This document shows positions 61,511 to 64,000 of a stretch of DNA of 64,000 nucleotides, one piece after another. Position 1 is the stretch's first letter; each line of letters opens with the position of its first letter. Source of the stretch: Clostridium sp. NkU-1 (GTDB lineage: Bacteria; Bacillota_A; Clostridia; Lachnospirales; Lachnospiraceae); NCBI GenBank assembly GCA_001312405.1, contig BBDR01000001.1:62001-126000 (forward strand), read 5' to 3'. The notes under the pieces are model-generated. The model saw only the letters and a program-made list of their open reading frames with translations, did not search any database and was not told the origin of the DNA. Both the position numbers and the translations under genes were made by a program.

Positions 61511-64000
61511 ATGTATCTAAAAAGTATTGAAATCCAGGGTTTTAAATCTTTTGCCAATAAGATCGTCTTTGAATTTCATAACGGGATCACCGGCATCGTA
61601 GGCCCTAACGGCAGCGGCAAGAGCAATGTTGCCGATGCCGTGCGCTGGGTGCTTGGTGAACAGAAGGTAAAGCAGCTTCGAAGCTCCAACATGCAGGATG
61701 TGATTTTCTCCGGAACAGAATTGAGAAAGCCACAGGGCTTTGCCTATGTTGCCATTACCCTTGATAATTCCGATCACCATCTGGCCATTGATTATGACCA
61801 GGTAACGGTTTCAAGGAGAGTATACCGTTCCGGCGAAAGCGAGTACATGATCAATGGCAGTGCCTGCCGTTTAAAGGATATTTATGAATTGTTCTATGAT
61901 ACCGGAATCGGAAAAGAAGGCTATTCCATCATCGGACAGGGACAGATTGATAAGATTTTAAGTGGAAAGCCGGAGGAGCGCAGGGAATTATTTGATGAGG
62001 CCGCCGGCATTGTTAAATTTAAACGGCGCAAGCTCATTGCCCAGAAAAAGCTTGAAGATGAAAAACAAAACCTCATCCGTGTCAATGACATTCTAACAGA
62101 GCTTGAAAAGCAGGTAGGCCCCCTTGCAAGGCAATCTGAGGCGGCAAAGGAATATCTCCGTTTAAAGGAAGATTTAAAAAAAGTATGATGTCAACCAGTT
62201 CCTGATGGAGACAGAGGGGATCCAGGTACAGGTGAAGGAAAACCAGGAAAAGGAAACCATTGTATCCCGTGATCTGGAGGATGCAAAGCAGGCATCGGAA
62301 GGCATCCGGGAAAAATATGATGCTCTGGATACATATTTAGCGGAGCTGGAGGAGGCCATCAGCAAAGCCGGCAATGAGAAAAATAAATCCAACATGGAAA
62401 TGGGAAGCCTGGAAGGCCGGATCAATGTATTAAAGGAACAGATCAATACGGAACAGATGAATGCGGAGCACATAGCCGGACGCATGAGGGCTATTGATTC
62501 TGAAATCCAGATGAAAATGGCTCAGGCAGCCACTTATGAGGAAGAGCGTTCCGTGATTGCCGACCAGGTAAAAACCGCGGTAAATGAACTGAAAGAAGCG
62601 GAAGAAGTCCTGTATTCAGAGGAAGAGAAAATCCGCCTTTTGGAGCAGCAGATTGAGGAAGGAAAGAGCAGCATCATTGATATCCTCAATGAAAAAGCTT
62701 CCCTTACAGTAAAACAGCAGCGGTATGAAACCATGCTGGAACAGGTGAATGTGCGCCGTTCTGAGGTTTGCCAGAAGCTTTTAAAATTTAAGAGCGATGA
62801 GTCGGAACAGGAAGAACAGCTGGGAGCTCTTCAAAAGGAAGCAGATGAGATAGAAACCAGAATCGCGGAAGGCCAGGAAGCCCAGGCATTCAGCGAGAAC
62901 CGGGCTGAGGAACTGGAAGGCGAGGTCAAAAGGCTTAACAAAAACTTAAATGACAAGCAGCAGGAATACCATACCAGTTATACAAAGCTGGAATCCTTAA
63001 GAAACATTGCTGAACGGTATGAAGGCTATGGCGGCAGCATCCGCCGCATTATGGAGGTAAGGGACCGGGTTCACGGCATCCACGGGGTTGTGGCGGATCT
63101 AATTACAGTGCCGAAAAAAATATGAAATTGCCATTGAGACCGCTCTTGGCGGAAGCATTCAGAATATCGTTACTGATTCCGAAGAAACTGCCAAGCAGCT
63201 CATTGAATACTTAAAGAAAAACCGGTATGGAAGGGCCACCTTCCTTCCCTTGACCAGCGTCGGCAGCAGGGACTCTTTTCGCCAGGACCGGGTTTTAACG
63301 GAGCCGGGAGTTTTGGGGCTTGCCAATACCCTGGTGGAAGCGGATAGCCAGTATAAGGGCCTTTTAAATCACTTGCTGGGCCGTGTGGTTGTGGTGGATA
63401 CCATTGAACACGCCATTGCCCTTGCAAAAAAAATTCCAATATTCTTTCCGGATCGTAACACTGGAGGGAGAACTTCTCAGCGTAGGCGGTTCCATGACAG
63501 GCGGTGCTTTTAAGAACACAAGCAATCTTTTGGGGCGCAAGCGTGAGATGGAAGAACTGGAAGAGATCTGCTCCAAGGCTCTTTCCGATGTGGAGCGGCT
63601 GGAAAAAGAACTGGTGATGAACGAGGGACTCCTTGGGGATAGCAGGGAAGAACTGGAAAAGATCCGGGCAGAGAAACAGCAGCTTTATTTAAAGCAAAAT
63701 ACGGTCAAAATAAATATACGCCGGATTGAAGATAAAAAAGAAGAAATCAAAGAATCCTACGGAGACTTGGAGCGGGAAAACGGCCAGCTTGAAGTGCAGA
63801 TACGGGAGATTGGTGCCAGCCAGCAGGAGATTTTACAGCCATTGACAAGCTGGAAACCCAGAACCAGGAAACAGTTGGAGAGCTGGAACAATTAAATGGC
63901 CGGCTTGAAACTGCCAGGGCAGACCGGGAGCAGTATTTAAAAGACTTATCATCAGTTCAGCTGAAAACCTCAGGTCTAAAGCAAAAGGATGATTTTGAAC
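61511..64000 (+). CDS. smc: Chromosome segregation protein SMC, 5' part (cut by window end), several frame breaks
   Basis: Condensin ATPase. The N-terminal head has [20 protein letters not shown], Walker [21 protein letters not shown] and [21 protein letters not shown] long coiled coil follows from about residue 170, then the hinge ([60 protein letters not shown]) and the second coiled coil up to the window end. Over-long A runs near 62175, 63115 and 63427 and a base change near 63838 break the frame. Walker B and the C-terminal head lie beyond the window. The order rnc-smc is the normal Firmicutes arrangement. Confidence 0.94.

Overview
The window looks like chromosome of a low-GC, Gram-positive anaerobe, most probably a Lachnospiraceae (Clostridium cluster XIVa, Lacrimispora/Hungatella-like). 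I infer this from the strong AGGAGG-type ribosome binding sites, the clostridial gene blocks (polA-coaE-MBL-ACT-UPF0210; pduL-ackA-yceD-rpmF; plsX-acpP-rnc-smc), ribose-family ABC importers and a YesM/YesN-type two-component system. No 16S gene is present, so the assignment is an inference.

A technical point governs the reading of the whole window. Dozens of housekeeping genes (parE, parC, topB, polA, asd, smc and others) carry single-base frame breaks. Almost all are A or T runs recorded one base too long (six written as seven, seven as eight) or short runs recorded one base too short. I treat them as sequencing or assembly errors and annotate whole genes across them, naming the break points.

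Layout. 1-870: right end of an integrated element (tyrosine integrase) abutting a tRNA-Gly. 1.0-13.5 kb: parE-parC, asd, galM, a DMT exporter, topB, a beta-helix protein, a sodium symporter and upp, with a decayed uracil permease upstream of upp. 14-28.7 kb: lipoprotein, tRNA-Leu, zinc-finger anti-sigma-like protein, polA, coaE, WalJ-like MBL protein, ACT/UPF0210 pair, phosphatase, methyltransferase, tautomerase, NUDIX, tmcAL, and the pduL-ackA and yceD-rpmF pairs. 28.7-37.8 kb: an AT-rich accessory block with a TetR regulator and oleate hydratase, then a tight three-gene cassette of MoxR-like AAA+ ATPase, beta-propeller protein and vWA protein. This matches the architecture predicted as MoxR-vWA-beta-propeller ternary systems, and it is the best candidate in the window for a poorly described system. 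37.9-44.6 kb: a LacI-controlled deoxyribose/ribose operon (deoC, sugar kinase, rbsD, rbsA, rbsC, rbsB). 44.9-48.7 kb: an ECF sigma/RsiV-like pair and a double-MerR regulator with an ABC-2 exporter. 48.9-59.3 kb: a two-component system with an ABC-ATPase homologue that lacks nucleotide-binding motifs, a second sugar ABC importer, a ROK kinase and a MATE exporter. 59.4-64 kb: plsX, acpP, rnc and the start of smc.

Two larger patterns stand out. First, a short repeat of about 52 bp with two palindromes and a built-in ribosome binding site lies just before polA, the MBL gene, the methyltransferase gene and smc. It occurs as tandem doubles at two of these loci, and one copy supplies the stop codon of rnc. 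Second, rpmF and plsX, usually adjacent in Firmicutes, are separated here by about 30.7 kb of accessory genes.
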